Numbered from the stretch's first letter, positions 47,210 through 57,249 are shown. The stretch: 64,000 bases of DNA from Treponema sp. (GCA_009782555.1 WRIV01000006.1:62001-126000), one strand, 5' to 3'. Program-made: numbers and translations. Notes: generated by a model from the letters alone, not told the origin.

Positions 47210-47345
47210 TGAGCAGCGAAGGGATCGCCTTCCAGCCGGCAACGTCCTGTTGCCTCCTTCCAGACCGCGGTTCAGCTCTGCCGGCACCCTCCATCGCGCC
47301 TTTTCCCCCCACCTGTCCGGCGAGTTGAACCGTTTGATCCCTTCG
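47210..47345. repeat. Structured intergenic element with closing inverted repeat and two internal hairpins
   Basis: cgaagggatc 47217-47226 / gatcccttcg 47336-47345; ggcaac-gtcct-gttgcc 47238-47254; cggttca 47268-47274 / tgaaccg 47326-47332. Confidence 0.7.
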
Positions 47346-47380
47346 TACTGTCTTTCATTAATAAAGAATATTTTTCATTT

Positions 47381-47453
47381 TGAGCCGCGAAGGGATCGAA
47401 CCTTCGACCCGCAGATTAAGAGTCTGCTGCTCTACCAGCTGAGCTAGCGGCCC
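47381..47453 (-). tRNA. tRNA-Lys (CTT)
   Basis: GGGCCGCTAGCTCAGCTGGTAGAGCAGCAGACTCTTAATCTGCGGGTCGAAGGTTCGATCCCTTCGCGGCTC. Confidence 0.95.
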
Positions 47454-47510
47454 ATGATACCTTGCTGTCCGTTCAAGGCATGCAGCCGCTCCTATGGCAG
47501 GACATCTGTC

Positions 47511-47584
47511 TGCGTTCGACAGGACTCGAACCTGCGGCCTACGGATTCGAAGTCCGTTGCTCTATCCAACTGAGCTACGAACGC
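47511..47584 (-). tRNA. tRNA-Arg (TCG)
   Basis: GCGTTCGTAGCTCAGTTGGATAGAGCAACGGACTTCGAATCCGTAGGCCGCAGGTTCGAGTCCTGTCGAACGC. Confidence 0.95.
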
Positions 47585-47662
47585 CCAATAATAAACATAA
47601 GATCTGCTTAAGGTGCCAATAGTTTATAAAAGAATGCTGTGTGTGTCAATACCTAACCTTAC

Positions 47663-50158
47663 CTAATCAGGTAACGCCAGGCCCAGTACTTCTTCAAAAC
47701 GTTCCACCGGATGAAAATTGATCCCCTTCTTGACATGGTCGGGAATATCATCCAAATCCCGAAGGTTATGCTTGGGAATGATAATGTCCTTTACCTGATT
47801 CCTCCGGGCGGCGACGGTTTTTTCCTTTAACCCTCCAATGGGAAGCACTTGCCCGGTAAGGGAAAGTTCTCCGGTCATGGCAAGGCGGCCGGCGATGTTT
47901 TTTCCCCGGATCAGGGAAAGCAGCGCTGTGGCCATGGTAATCCCCGCCGACGGCCCGTCCTTGGGGGTGGCTCCTTCGGGAATGTGGAGATGAATTTGAT
48001 TTTTTTCAAACCATTCGGAAGCGACGCCGTATTTTTCGATCCCCGCCTTCCGGGCCACGGTCATGGCAATGGAAGCGCTTTCCTTCATAGTATCCCCCAT
48101 TTTACCCGTCAGGATCAGTTCTCCTTTGCCGGGAGAAGCCACCGCTTCGATGATCAGGGTATCCCCGCCCATGCTGGTCCAGGCCAGTCCCAGGGACATA
48201 CCGGGTTTGTCGGCCCTTTTTACAACATCCCCGGGGAAGATGGGCTTACCCAGATGTTTTTCCACAGCTTTTTTGTCTACGGCAAAAGAATGTTGATCAC
48301 TAGAAACGGAGGAAGCCTTGGATTTGGCCTTTTCATTTTCCGTCCCTGCCTCTGTAGTTTCAATAATCTGCATGGCCAGTTTACGGTGAATCTTATCCAG
48401 GTTTTTTTCAAAGTTCCGGACCCCCGCTTCACGGGCATAGCCATTGGCGATGTGGAGCAGGCTGTCCTTGGTGTACTTTGCCTGGTTCTTTTTCAGGCCG
48501 TTTTTTTCCAGACTTTTTGGCACCAGATAACGTTTGGCAATTTCCAGTTTTTCCGTATCAATATAACCGGGTAGTTCAATGATCTCCATCCTGTCCAAAA
48601 GCGGCATGGGGATCGTGTCCAGGGTATTGGCGGTAACAATAAAAAAAACCTGGGAAATGTCAAAGGGCAGGTCCAGATAATGATCCCGGAACGCGTAGTT
48701 CTGCTCCGGGTCCAGCACTTCCAGCAGAGCCGATGCGGGATCCCCCTGATAACTGGCTCCCATTTTATCGATCTCATCGATCATAAATACCGGATCCCGT
48801 GTCTTGGTAATCTTAAGGCCCTGTATGATCTTTCCCGGCATGGCACCGATATAGGTCCGGCGGTGACCTTTGATTTCCGCTTCGTCTCTCATGCCCCCCA
48901 CGGAAAAACGGAAAAATTCCTTTCCCAGGGACCGGGCGATGGAACGGCCAACACTGGTCTTGCCCACCCCCGGCGGCCCAACCAGGCAGATGATCGAACC
49001 CGCAGGATATTGATCAAAACCCCTCCCCAGGCCCGGCGGCGCTGCTTTTTGCGGAGCCTTCTGCGAATTCTGCTGAACCTTTTGGCCCTTACCGTTTTGA
49101 ACAAGGTTGCGGAGTTTCCGGACCGCCAAATATTCGGCAATGCGGCTTTTTACATCCTTTAGGCCATAGTGGTCGGCGTCAAGAATTTCCCGGGCATTTT
49201 TCAGGTCAAAAATTTCCGGCGGAGGATCGTTCCATGGCAGACTTACAATGACATCCAGATAATTCCGGGTTACGGTAAATTCTCCCGAATTGGGTTCCAT
49301 GAGACTGAATTTTTCCAATTCTTGTTCCACCGCTTCCTTGATTTCTCCCTCAAACTTAAAGGCGTCGATCTTTTCCTTAAAGCGCTGGTATTCGGAACTC
49401 TTTGCATCCGTGGTCATTCCCAGTTCAGTTTTAATAGCCTTTAACTCTTCTTTTAGAAAATAATCCCGCTGGGATTTTTCGATTTTTTCGTTGATCTCTT
49501 TTTGAATTCTTTTTTGAATTCGCAGCAATTCCTGTTCTTTTTTTATAAACACCAGAACCTGCTCCATTCGCTTGCGAACGTTGAGGATCTCCAGGATCTT
49601 CTGCTGTTCCGTTTTATCGATGTTAAGGATGCTGGTGATAAAGTCGGCGATCTTGCCGGGATGATCAATGTTGATCATGTTAAGCCGCATCTCTTCGGAA
49701 AAGAGAGGGTTATTTTCGGAGATCTGTTTCATCTCGGAAATCAGAGCCCTAGTCAGGCCCTTAACTTCAGAGGTATTGTCTTCTTCGTCTTCCAGGTACT
49801 CAACCGCCGCTGCAATGGGCGCCTGGGCATGAAGGGTTTTTTTAACACGAAAACGTTTAAGGGTGGAAATAAAGATATTCACTCCGCCGTCGGGGAGGTT
49901 AATCTTTTTTACGATCTTGGCAACGGTCCCCACCTGGTAAAGGTCCGTAATGGAAGGGGTCTCCGTTTCGTTCCGAAGCATCACCAGGCCAATAAGAGCG
50001 TCCCCGGAGACAGCATCGTCTATCACCTTAACGTCGGGCGGGTTACCAATCATGATGGGGGTAAAGATCCCCGGAAAAATAGGGCGGCCCATGAGGGCCA
50101 CCAGGGGAAGCTTGTTGGGCAGAATCTGGTCTATGGGTACCATGCTTTGGTCAGGCAT
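47663..50158 (-). CDS. lon: ATP-dependent protease Lon
   Basis: LVGPPGVGKTSVGRSIARSL, GGMRDEAEIKGHRRTYIGAMPGKIIQ, PKDGPSAGITMATALLSL. Confidence 0.97.
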   Translation of the reverse strand: MPDQSMVPIDQILPNKLPLVALMGRPIFPGIFTPIMIGNPPDVKVIDDAVSGDALIGLVMLRNETETPSITDLYQVGTVAKIVKKINLPDGGVNIFISTLKRFRVKKTLHAQAPIAAAVEYLEDEEDNTSEVKGLTRALISEMKQISENNPLFSEEMRLNMINIDHPGKIADFITSILNIDKTEQQKILEILNVRKRMEQVLVFIKKEQELLRIQKRIQKEINEKIEKSQRDYFLKEELKAIKTELGMTTDAKSSEYQRFKEKIDAFKFEGEIKEAVEQELEKFSLMEPNSGEFTVTRNYLDVIVSLPWNDPPPEIFDLKNAREILDADHYGLKDVKSRIAEYLAVRKLRNLVQNGKGQKVQQNSQKAPQKAAPPGLGRGFDQYPAGSIICLVGPPGVGKTSVGRSIARSLGKEFFRFSVGGMRDEAEIKGHRRTYIGAMPGKIIQGLKITKTRDPVFMIDEIDKMGASYQGDPASALLEVLDPEQNYAFRDHYLDLPFDISQVFFIVTANTLDTIPMPLLDRMEIIELPGYIDTEKLEIAKRYLVPKSLEKNGLKKNQAKYTKDSLLHIANGYAREAGVRNFEKNLDKIHRKLAMQIIETTEAGTENEKAKSKASSVSSDQHSFAVDKKAVEKHLGKPIFPGDVVKRADKPGMSLGLAWTSMGGDTLIIEAVASPGKGELILTGKMGDTMKESASIAMTVARKAGIEKYGVASEWFEKNQIHLHIPEGATPKDGPSAGITMATALLSLIRGKNIAGRLAMTGELSLTGQVLPIGGLKEKTVAARRNQVKDIIIPKHNLRDLDDIPDHVKKGINFHPVERFEEVLGLALPD

Positions 50159-50193
50159 GACTTTGTCCTTTTTTGCTTTTTTATCTCAAAATG

Positions 50194-50233
50194 AGCAAAT
50201 TTCATCTTAAAAATAGCAAATTTCATCTTAAAA
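50194..50233. repeat. Two 19-bp direct repeats, 21-bp period, upstream of lon
   Basis: agcaaatttcatcttaaaa at 50194-50212 and 50215-50233. Confidence 0.95.
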
Positions 50234-50342
50234 TGCAAGTTTTTTATCGAACAAAGGCGAAATTTGTGTAAAGAGAGTTTCAATATCGTTTGGCATTTGC
50301 TTTGAGCTATGGTTTGCTATAGAATTCAAATAAGGAATTAGC

Positions 50343-50984
50343 ATGAAAAAAGCTTACATTTTTGATCTGGACGGCACTCTGGCCAACACCATCTACGACA
50401 TCGGCGACAGCATAAATCATCTCCTTATCCAGCGAGGACTTCCCATCCACAGCTACGAAAAATATAGCGCCTGCCTTGGCATGGGGATAAACATTACCCT
50501 CAGCAGGACCATGTCCGGTTATGACGTGCTTCCGCCGGAAGAAAAAGCAGCCCTCCGCAGGGCCTATACCATTCACAACGGAGAGCATTGCTTGGACAAA
50601 ACACTCCCCTACGAAGGAATTCCGGAAACCCTAAAGACGTTGGCGGAACGGGGCGCCGTACTGGGGATATTTACCAACAAGCCCGAAATGCCGGCCCGGA
50701 AAATTGCCGCAGCGCTCTTTGCGAATATCGACTTTGCCTTTGTGCTGGGTAATGTGGAGGGTTTATCGATGAAACCTGATCCTTCCCGGATGCTGGCTGA
50801 ACTGGAAAAACTGGGGATAACGGCGGCAGAAACGGTCTTTGTGGGGGACGGCGGCCCCGATATTGCCACGGCAAAAACCGGAAAGATGTTTGCCTGCGGG
50901 GTGAGTTGGGGTTTCCAGGGCCTGAAAGAACTGGATGGCGCAGACCTCGTTATCTCTCATCCCCGGGAATTATTAGCTATTTGA
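50343..50984 (+). CDS. HAD-family phosphatase (phosphoglycolate phosphatase-like)
   Basis: YIFDLDGTLANTIYDI, VFVGDGGPDIATAKT. Confidence 0.9.
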   Translation: MKKAYIFDLDGTLANTIYDIGDSINHLLIQRGLPIHSYEKYSACLGMGINITLSRTMSGYDVLPPEEKAALRRAYTIHNGEHCLDKTLPYEGIPETLKTLAERGAVLGIFTNKPEMPARKIAAALFANIDFAFVLGNVEGLSMKPDPSRMLAELEKLGITAAETVFVGDGGPDIATAKTGKMFACGVSWGFQGLKELDGADLVISHPRELLAI

Positions 50985-51052
50985 CTTGTTCGGAAATTCC
51001 GGTTTCCGAACAAGCCATTAAGTAAACCGGCCATTTCAAAAAGAAACCCGGA

Positions 51053-51712
51053 CTACAGTCCCTTTATTTTTTTTACCACCGCAGCCCTGTCCTGGGCGGT
51101 AAAAAAGGCACTGCCCGCGACAATCACATCCGCCCCTTTTTCAACGGCCAGTGAAGCGTTATCTCCGGTAACTCCTCCATCTACCGAAAGCAGAAAATGG
51201 CTCCCCTTTTCTTTTCGCAGCGATGCCAGGCTAACAAGTTTTTCCAGGCAGGAGGGGATCATCTTTTGTCCTCCGAACCCGGGATTGACCAGGAGGATCA
51301 GAATCAAATCCACTTCGGAAATAATTTCATCCAAAACGTGGGCCGGCGTGGAGGGAACAATACAAACCCCCGGTTTCATCCCCGCGGTCCTGATTTTTTG
51401 AATAAGCCTGCTGGCATGCATGACAGCTTCGATATGGAAGGTAAAATAATTCGTCCCCGCCGCGGCAAAGCTTTCAATATAATCCTGGGGATTGGCAACC
51501 ATAAGATGGCAGTCCAGGGGCAGTTTTGTTTCCCTCCGTATGTCAGATACCATCTTTGGACCGAATGTTAAATTGGGAACAAAATGACCATCCATCACAT
51601 CCACATGGATCCAGTCCGCCCCGGATTCATTGATAGTCTGGACTTCTTCTGCAAGACGTGCAAAATCCGCAGACAATAGGGAAGGCGCCGCCAATATTGT
51701 TTTCTTTGCCAT
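51053..51712 (-). CDS. rpe: Ribulose-phosphate 3-epimerase
   Basis: APSLLSADFARLAEEV, WIHVDVMDGHFVPNLTFGP, VNPGFGGQKMI. Confidence 0.96.
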   Translation of the reverse strand: MAKKTILAAPSLLSADFARLAEEVQTINESGADWIHVDVMDGHFVPNLTFGPKMVSDIRRETKLPLDCHLMVANPQDYIESFAAAGTNYFTFHIEAVMHASRLIQKIRTAGMKPGVCIVPSTPAHVLDEIISEVDLILILLVNPGFGGQKMIPSCLEKLVSLASLRKEKGSHFLLSVDGGVTGDNASLAVEKGADVIVAGSAFFTAQDRAAVVKKIKGL

Positions 51713-51764
51713 TCAAGAAAAGTATACCAGAATCAGCGAAGACCTTCCAGATTATTTTTGAAAA

Positions 51765-52745
51765 TTACATCAAAGAAACAACAGCGGCAGCTATCGTTTC
51801 TTCCGAGGGCGCCACCTGGGCTTCGAGGCGGGAATTGAAAGGTATGGGTACATCAAGCCCTCCAAGTCTGCGGATGGGCGCTTTCAGAGAAAAAAAAGCT
51901 CCGCTGTCCGCAATGACCGCTGCAATTTCCGATCCGTATCCTCCGGTTAGAGGCGCCTCGTGGACCACTAAACATCGGCCGGTTTTTTTTACCGAAGCGA
52001 TCAATGCTTCTTTATCCAAGGGAACCAGGGTCCGGGGATCCACCACTTCCGCATCAATGCCTCTACTGCCGGCCAGATCTTCAGCCGCCTTGAGGCACCG
52101 GGGCACCATGCGTCCGTAGGCAATAATGGTGATATCCTTACCAGGTCGTTTTACATCGGCCTTACCCAGAGGAATGGCATAGTCCTCATCAGGAATCGGT
52201 CCCTTGGTGCGGTAGAGGAGTTTTTGTTCTATGAACACCACCGGGTTGGGATCGTAGATCGATGATTTAAGGAGGCCCTTGGCATCACCGGGGGTGGAAG
52301 GGACAACTACCTTAAGACCGGGAACATTGGCAATCCAGGCTTCAGGGCTTTGACTATGCTGTTCCGCCGCACCGGTTCCCGATCCAGCCGGCGTCCTGAG
52401 TACCATGGGAACCGATCCCTGGCCGCCGAACTGGAAACGGTTTTTAGCTCCCTGGTTCACAAGCTGTTCCATGGCCAGGGTAATAAAATCGCTGAACATG
52501 ATTTCCAAGATCGGGAGGATCCCCGTCATGGCAGCCCCCACAGCACAGCCGGTGATGGCCAGTTCGGAAATGGGAGTATCTCTAATCCGTTCCGGACCAA
52601 ATTCTTCTATCATGCCACGGGAAACACCAAAGGTGCCGCCGTAAATTCCCACGTCTTCCCCCATAAGGATGATCCGGCGGTCTTTCCTCATCTCTTCGCA
52701 CATAGCTTCTTTCAGCGCATCCGCATAGGTTATTTCTTTCACCAT
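51765..52745 (-). CDS. 2-oxoacid dehydrogenase E1 beta subunit (PdhB/AcoB-like)
   Basis: [68 protein letters not shown]. Confidence 0.93.
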   Translation of the reverse strand: MVKEITYADALKEAMCEEMRKDRRIILMGEDVGIYGGTFGVSRGMIEEFGPERIRDTPISELAITGCAVGAAMTGILPILEIMFSDFITLAMEQLVNQGAKNRFQFGGQGSVPMVLRTPAGSGTGAAEQHSQSPEAWIANVPGLKVVVPSTPGDAKGLLKSSIYDPNPVVFIEQKLLYRTKGPIPDEDYAIPLGKADVKRPGKDITIIAYGRMVPRCLKAAEDLAGSRGIDAEVVDPRTLVPLDKEALIASVKKTGRCLVVHEAPLTGGYGSEIAAVIADSGAFFSLKAPIRRLGGLDVPIPFNSRLEAQVAPSEETIAAAVVSLM

Positions 52746-52750
52746 TCCCC

Positions 52751-53752
52751 CTAAAGTACAAAACCGTTCTTGTGCTTTTCGGTCCGCATATCTCCGGAAG
52801 CATAGACATCGTCAAATATTTTTTCGATGGGAAGTTCCGGAGAATTTTCGGCAAAACTCACCGCCGCAGCTATATCTTCCCCGGCTTTTTTTTCAACTTC
52901 CTCCAGTTCTTCCAGGGTAAAAATTTTTTCTTCCAGAAGACATTCCTTGAAATACTTGATGGGACATTTTTCCTTCCACCGGTTTACCTCTTCTTGAGTT
53001 CGGTACACTTGCTGATCGCTTTTTGAATGGCCCATCCAGCGATAGGTATTAAGGACCATGAGCATGGGACCCCTGGCAAGGACATGATCCCGGGCTTTTT
53101 TGGTTTCTTCATAAATCAGGAGTATGTCGTTTCCATCCAGGGTAATGCCCTTCATTCCATAGGAAGAAGCACGGATGGAAATATCATCAATGCCCATGGA
53201 TCTGCTTATATGGGTGGACATGCCATAGAAGTTGTTGGTACAGACAAACAAAACAGGCAGATGCCAGACCGAGGCAAGGTTCAGTGATTCATGAAAAGCC
53301 CCTTGATTGGAAGCGCCGTCACCAAAAAAACTTACCGTGATGTTGGGCCGCTTAAAGTATTTTTGGGACAGAGCCGCCCCAACGGCTATGGGGATACCTC
53401 CCCCCACGATGCCGTTGGCCCCCAGACTCCCCACGGAAAAGTCCGCGATGTGCATACTGCCTCCTTTTCCCTTGCAGTACCCCGTTTCTCTGCCCAAAAG
53501 TTCGGCCATCATTTTTTTTATATCCATCCCCTTGCCAATACCCTGCCCGTGACTGCGATGGGTCTGGGTGATCATATCTTCTTTTTCCAGGGCGGCGCAG
53601 ACTCCGATTCCGACGGCTTCTTCACCAACACAGAAGTGAGCGGTTCCATGTATCTTTCCTTCAGCGAAGAGCCGGGCGGCAGTTTCTTCAAAAGTACGGG
53701 TTTGTATCATTTTTAGGTACATATCTCCGTATTGTTCCCTGGATAGTTTCAT
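52751..53752 (-). CDS. 2-oxoacid dehydrogenase E1 alpha subunit (PdhA/AcoA-like)
   Basis: [55 protein letters not shown]; start at about 53752. Confidence 0.93.
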   Translation of the reverse strand: MKLSREQYGDMYLKMIQTRTFEETAARLFAEGKIHGTAHFCVGEEAVGIGVCAALEKEDMITQTHRSHGQGIGKGMDIKKMMAELLGRETGYCKGKGGSMHIADFSVGSLGANGIVGGGIPIAVGAALSQKYFKRPNITVSFFGDGASNQGAFHESLNLASVWHLPVLFVCTNNFYGMSTHISRSMGIDDISIRASSYGMKGITLDGNDILLIYEETKKARDHVLARGPMLMVLNTYRWMGHSKSDQQVYRTQEEVNRWKEKCPIKYFKECLLEEKIFTLEELEEVEKKAGEDIAAAVSFAENSPELPIEKIFDDVYASGDMRTEKHKNGFVL

Positions 53753-53883
53753 CCAAAGCCTCCTATAACTTATCATGGATCATTTTTTGGAATTTGTGAA
53801 ATGCTCAATATCGCCGCCATATCTTTACCGCCTTTCCGCTGTCGATTATAGTTAAGAAGTGAACAGCCCTGTAAGGAGCGGCA

Positions 53884-54798
53884 ATGAACAATTACCTGGA
53901 ATTTAATGATGAAGTACAAGGAGCCATGGAAACGGGACTTCCGGTGGTTGCCCTGGAAACGATGATTATTTCCCATGGATTGGGCTACCCGGATAATCTG
54001 GAATGCGGGCAAAACTGCGAAAAGATAATCCGGGAAGAAGGGGCGGTGCCGGCAGCCATTGGCATTGTAAAGGGAAAAATCAGGGTTGGCCTGACCGCCG
54101 GGGAACTGCAGTATTTTGCCGAACACCTGGATATACCCAAATGCAGCCGCCGGGACCTAGCAATAGTAACTGCCCAGGGCGGCTATGGAGCCGTCACCGC
54201 AGCAGCTACGATGATGGCCGCAAAGATGGCGGGGATCCGCTTTTTTGCCGGCGGCGGAATCGGAGGAGTTCACCGCGGAGCCCAGCAAACTTTTGACATC
54301 TCCGCTGATTTGGAAGAACTGGCAAAAACCGGTGTGGCGATGATCTGTTCCGGGGTCACGGCAATCTTGGATATACCTTTGACGCTGGAATACCTGGAAG
54401 CTGCGGGAGTTACGGTACTGGGCTTCCAGACCGGTGAATTTCCCGCCTTCTATACCCGTAAATCAGGATGTGCCGTGGATTACCGGGTGGAAACCCCCGA
54501 AGAAGCGGCCCGGATAGTAAAAGCCAAAACTGCCCTGGGAATAGAAAACGGTATTCTTATCACCGTGCCAATTCCGGAAAAAGATACCCTTAACCCTGTT
54601 TTTGTTAACGACAATATTGAGCGGGCCCTGGTACAGGCGGATGATCAGGGAATCCGGGGAAAAGCAATTACCCCCTTTTTATTGGCGGAACTCCATCGCA
54701 CCACCGGAGGTAAAACCGCGGCGGCAAATAAGGCTCTGGTTTACAATAACTGCCGTACCGCCGCCCGAATAGCAGCGGCTTATGTCAAATTATTGTAG
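53884..54798 (+). CDS. psuG: Pseudouridine-5'-phosphate glycosidase
   Basis: VALETMIISHGLGYPDNLE, EGAVPAAIGIVKGKIRVGL, CSGVTAILDIPLTLEYLE. Confidence 0.95.
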   Translation: MNNYLEFNDEVQGAMETGLPVVALETMIISHGLGYPDNLECGQNCEKIIREEGAVPAAIGIVKGKIRVGLTAGELQYFAEHLDIPKCSRRDLAIVTAQGGYGAVTAAATMMAAKMAGIRFFAGGGIGGVHRGAQQTFDISADLEELAKTGVAMICSGVTAILDIPLTLEYLEAAGVTVLGFQTGEFPAFYTRKSGCAVDYRVETPEEAARIVKAKTALGIENGILITVPIPEKDTLNPVFVNDNIERALVQADDQGIRGKAITPFLLAELHRTTGGKTAAANKALVYNNCRTAARIAAAYVKLL

Positions 54799-54833
54799 GC
54801 TTTCTCAATGATAAATATGAACAGGGTAGGCCC

Positions 54834-55130
54834 TTAATCGTGGGCGGGGTTTTTTCGGACCCGATCTATGGCCTTGGTCACCGAATCTTTTAGAGACTTG
54901 GCATAGGACGATTCACTCATGGCCTGAGCCGCATACTGGGTTCCCAAAAGAGATACGCGGTACAGGGGTTTTACCGCATTCAGCGCCATGGCGGCCATGT
55001 CTACTACACAGGTCTCGCAGCGGCAAATAGGCCCCTTGCGGACATCAAGCTGGCGGCCCAGCTCTTCTACCACCAGCTTTTCCGATTCATTTTTCAAAAT
55101 TTCAAAATCAAAGGTATCAACAAAAGCCAT
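54834..55130 (-). CDS. ComFB-like (late competence development) small protein
   Basis: NESEKLVVEELGRQL...CRCETCVVDMAAMALNAVKPLYRVS: cysteine-rich ComFB-like pattern. Confidence 0.7.
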   Translation of the reverse strand: MAFVDTFDFEILKNESEKLVVEELGRQLDVRKGPICRCETCVVDMAAMALNAVKPLYRVSLLGTQYAAQAMSESSYAKSLKDSVTKAIDRVRKNPAHD

Positions 55131-55156
55131 AGATTCCTCCCCCCATAACTATAACA

Positions 55157-56494
55157 CTATTGATAACCTTTTGCCAGAGATTCAAACCGGGCATACCGGG
55201 GGATAAAAACAATATCAACTTTTCCCACCGGGCCGTTACGCTGTTTGGCAATGATCAATTCTGTTTTGCCGTCCCCTTCCTTACCGGGCTTTACATCGGT
55301 TTCCCGTTCCCGGTGGAGAAACATCACCAAATCTGCATCCTGTTCGATAGAACCGGACTCGCGGATATCGGCCAGGTTGGGCTGCTTTCCTTCCGCATCG
55401 CGGCGAAGCTGGGAAAGGGCTACCACGGGAATTTCCAGTTCACGGGCCAGGCTCTTAAGAGATCGGGAAATTTCGGCAATCTGCTCATGCCGGGGTATGT
55501 CTCGGTTATCCGAGGTGATCAGCGTCAAATAATCGATAAAGAGTATCTCCACCTTGTGCTGAAAGCGGAGCCGCCGGGCCATTGAACGGAGATCCAGGAG
55601 TTTCATTCCCGGAGTATCCACAATAAAAAGAGGAGCTTCGTAGAGCCGTTCCGCAGCATGGTAAATTTTGGCCTTTTCGCTGCTGGAAAAAAAACCCTTG
55701 CGAATTTTTTCCGATTCAATCTTCGATTCAGAAGAAAGGAGCCTTAAGACCAGGGCTATATCAGACATTTCCAGCGAAAAAAATGCCGCCGGTATTTTTT
55801 TATCCATGGTGATATGGGAGGCCACAGTCAGGGCCAATGCTGTTTTTCCCATGGATGGCCGGGCTCCGATGATCGCCAGTTCTGATTTTTGAAACCCCGA
55901 TGTCATAGTGTCCAAATCGTCAAAACCCGAAGGTATCCCTGTATAGTTCGTTTTGGAATGGGACAGTTCTTCTATCCGTTCAATGGCTTTATTAACCAGT
56001 TCCCGGGTGCTTTTAAACGAAGACTGCAAACGTGACTCACCAAGTTCAAGGATCCGCTGCTGAGCCTCTTCCAGAATCATCCGTGCTTCCGTCGATTCAT
56101 CAAAGGAATGGGTGTTCATTTCCGCAGAAAGGCGAAGCAGGGCCCGCCTTAGGGAGCAGTCCTGAACCAGCAGCGCATAGTGATCGATGTTGGCACTGGA
56201 GGGAACCACATTGGTCAAGGAAGCCACATAGGCGGGTCCTCCGGCGGCATCCAGTTCTCCCATCCGGCGGAGTTCCGCCACCACCGTAATAATGTCCGCC
56301 TTTTGCCTGCCCTGATTGTAGAGGTTCAGCACCGCTTCGAATACTTTACGGTTGGCGGTGGCGTAAAAATCATCGGGTCTAATGAACTGAAGAGCGGCGT
56401 CTATGGCATCGTTATCCAGCAATACGGCCCCAAGAGCGGCCTGTTCCGCATCATCATTATGAGGCGGAACCTTGTCCTTTAATGGAGCGGCCAT
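55157..56494 (-). CDS. dnaB: Replicative DNA helicase
   Basis: DDAEQAALGAVLLDNDA, IIGARPSMGKTALALTVASHI, VALSQLRRDAEGKQPNLADIRESGSIEQDADLVMFLHRE. Confidence 0.97.
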   Translation of the reverse strand: MAAPLKDKVPPHNDDAEQAALGAVLLDNDAIDAALQFIRPDDFYATANRKVFEAVLNLYNQGRQKADIITVVAELRRMGELDAAGGPAYVASLTNVVPSSANIDHYALLVQDCSLRRALLRLSAEMNTHSFDESTEARMILEEAQQRILELGESRLQSSFKSTRELVNKAIERIEELSHSKTNYTGIPSGFDDLDTMTSGFQKSELAIIGARPSMGKTALALTVASHITMDKKIPAAFFSLEMSDIALVLRLLSSESKIESEKIRKGFFSSSEKAKIYHAAERLYEAPLFIVDTPGMKLLDLRSMARRLRFQHKVEILFIDYLTLITSDNRDIPRHEQIAEISRSLKSLARELEIPVVALSQLRRDAEGKQPNLADIRESGSIEQDADLVMFLHRERETDVKPGKEGDGKTELIIAKQRNGPVGKVDIVFIPRYARFESLAKGYQ

Positions 56495-56516
56495 ATTATG
56501 TACGCTTTATGCTGCG

Positions 56517-57155
56517 CTATTCTGCGCTGGCCGTATCTGTGGAAGTTCCGGCATTGGCCGCCGCTGGCGCTTCCGGTTCCCGGGGCGTTTCTGCGGCACC
56601 TTCTGATGCGGGTACATCCTCCGCCATATCGTCAACAGAAGGCACGGCGGAGTAAGTTTTGCGCCGTCTCCGCGGGGGAGCCGCGGGGGTCTTAGTTTCT
56701 GCTTTTACCGGCTGGCCTTCTACGCTAAGGGAACACTCGGCAGCGGCGTTCTCATAGAGCTTTACCGCTATTTTATATTTCCCCACACTCTTAATTGTAT
56801 TGCCGGGAATTTCGATCTTTTTCCGTTCAATCTGAAAACCCTGTTTAGCCAGTTCATCCGCCACAGTCTGGGCAGTAACGGCGCCATAGAGTTTGCCGTT
56901 GGTTCCGGCAGGCATGATCAGTGCCAGGGAAAGGGCTTCGAGTTTGTCCTTTAACCCCGATGCATCCTGCCGTTTCTGGATCTTCCGCGCCTCGATTTCC
57001 TCTTTTCGGGATTCAAACAATTTGATGGTCCTTTCGTTATACGGAAGGGCTATACCCCGGGGAAATAAAAAGTTGCGGGCATAACCCTTGGCCACATCTT
57101 TTACATCCCCTTCTTCTCCGAGGGCAGCCAGATCCTTGTTTAAGATTACCTTCAT
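56517..57155 (-). CDS. rplI: 50S ribosomal protein L9 with C-terminal extension
   Basis: MKVILNKDLAALGEEGDVKDVAKGYARNFLFPRGIA; low-complexity Ala/Pro/Glu tail. Confidence 0.95.
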   Translation of the reverse strand: MKVILNKDLAALGEEGDVKDVAKGYARNFLFPRGIALPYNERTIKLFESRKEEIEARKIQKRQDASGLKDKLEALSLALIMPAGTNGKLYGAVTAQTVADELAKQGFQIERKKIEIPGNTIKSVGKYKIAVKLYENAAAECSLSVEGQPVKAETKTPAAPPRRRRKTYSAVPSVDDMAEDVPASEGAAETPREPEAPAAANAGTSTDTASAE

Positions 57156-57249
57156 ACCAAGCTCCTTCTGTTGATTACCGGCAAAGGGGACGATCTATCC
57201 GTTCCCGCGTCCCCGGAGTAGGGGCGGCCGGCTGCCGCAAACCGCGGCG

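Noticed and set aside
47163-47345. Possible SRP/4.5S RNA on the minus strand (gctgaaccgcggtctggaaggaggcaacaggacgttgccgg resembles the GAACC...GGxCCGGAAGGxAGCAxC core)
   Set aside because: The GGAA segment cannot pair as a proper domain IV helix, and the strongest local stem is GGCAAC/GTTGCC, which conflicts with the SRP fold. Kept only as a structured element; cmscan with the bacterial SRP models would decide.
47169-47447. 92-aa plus-strand ORF across the tRNA-Lys region
   Set aside because: Reads through the antisense of a tRNA gene and the structured intergenic element; no protein evidence.
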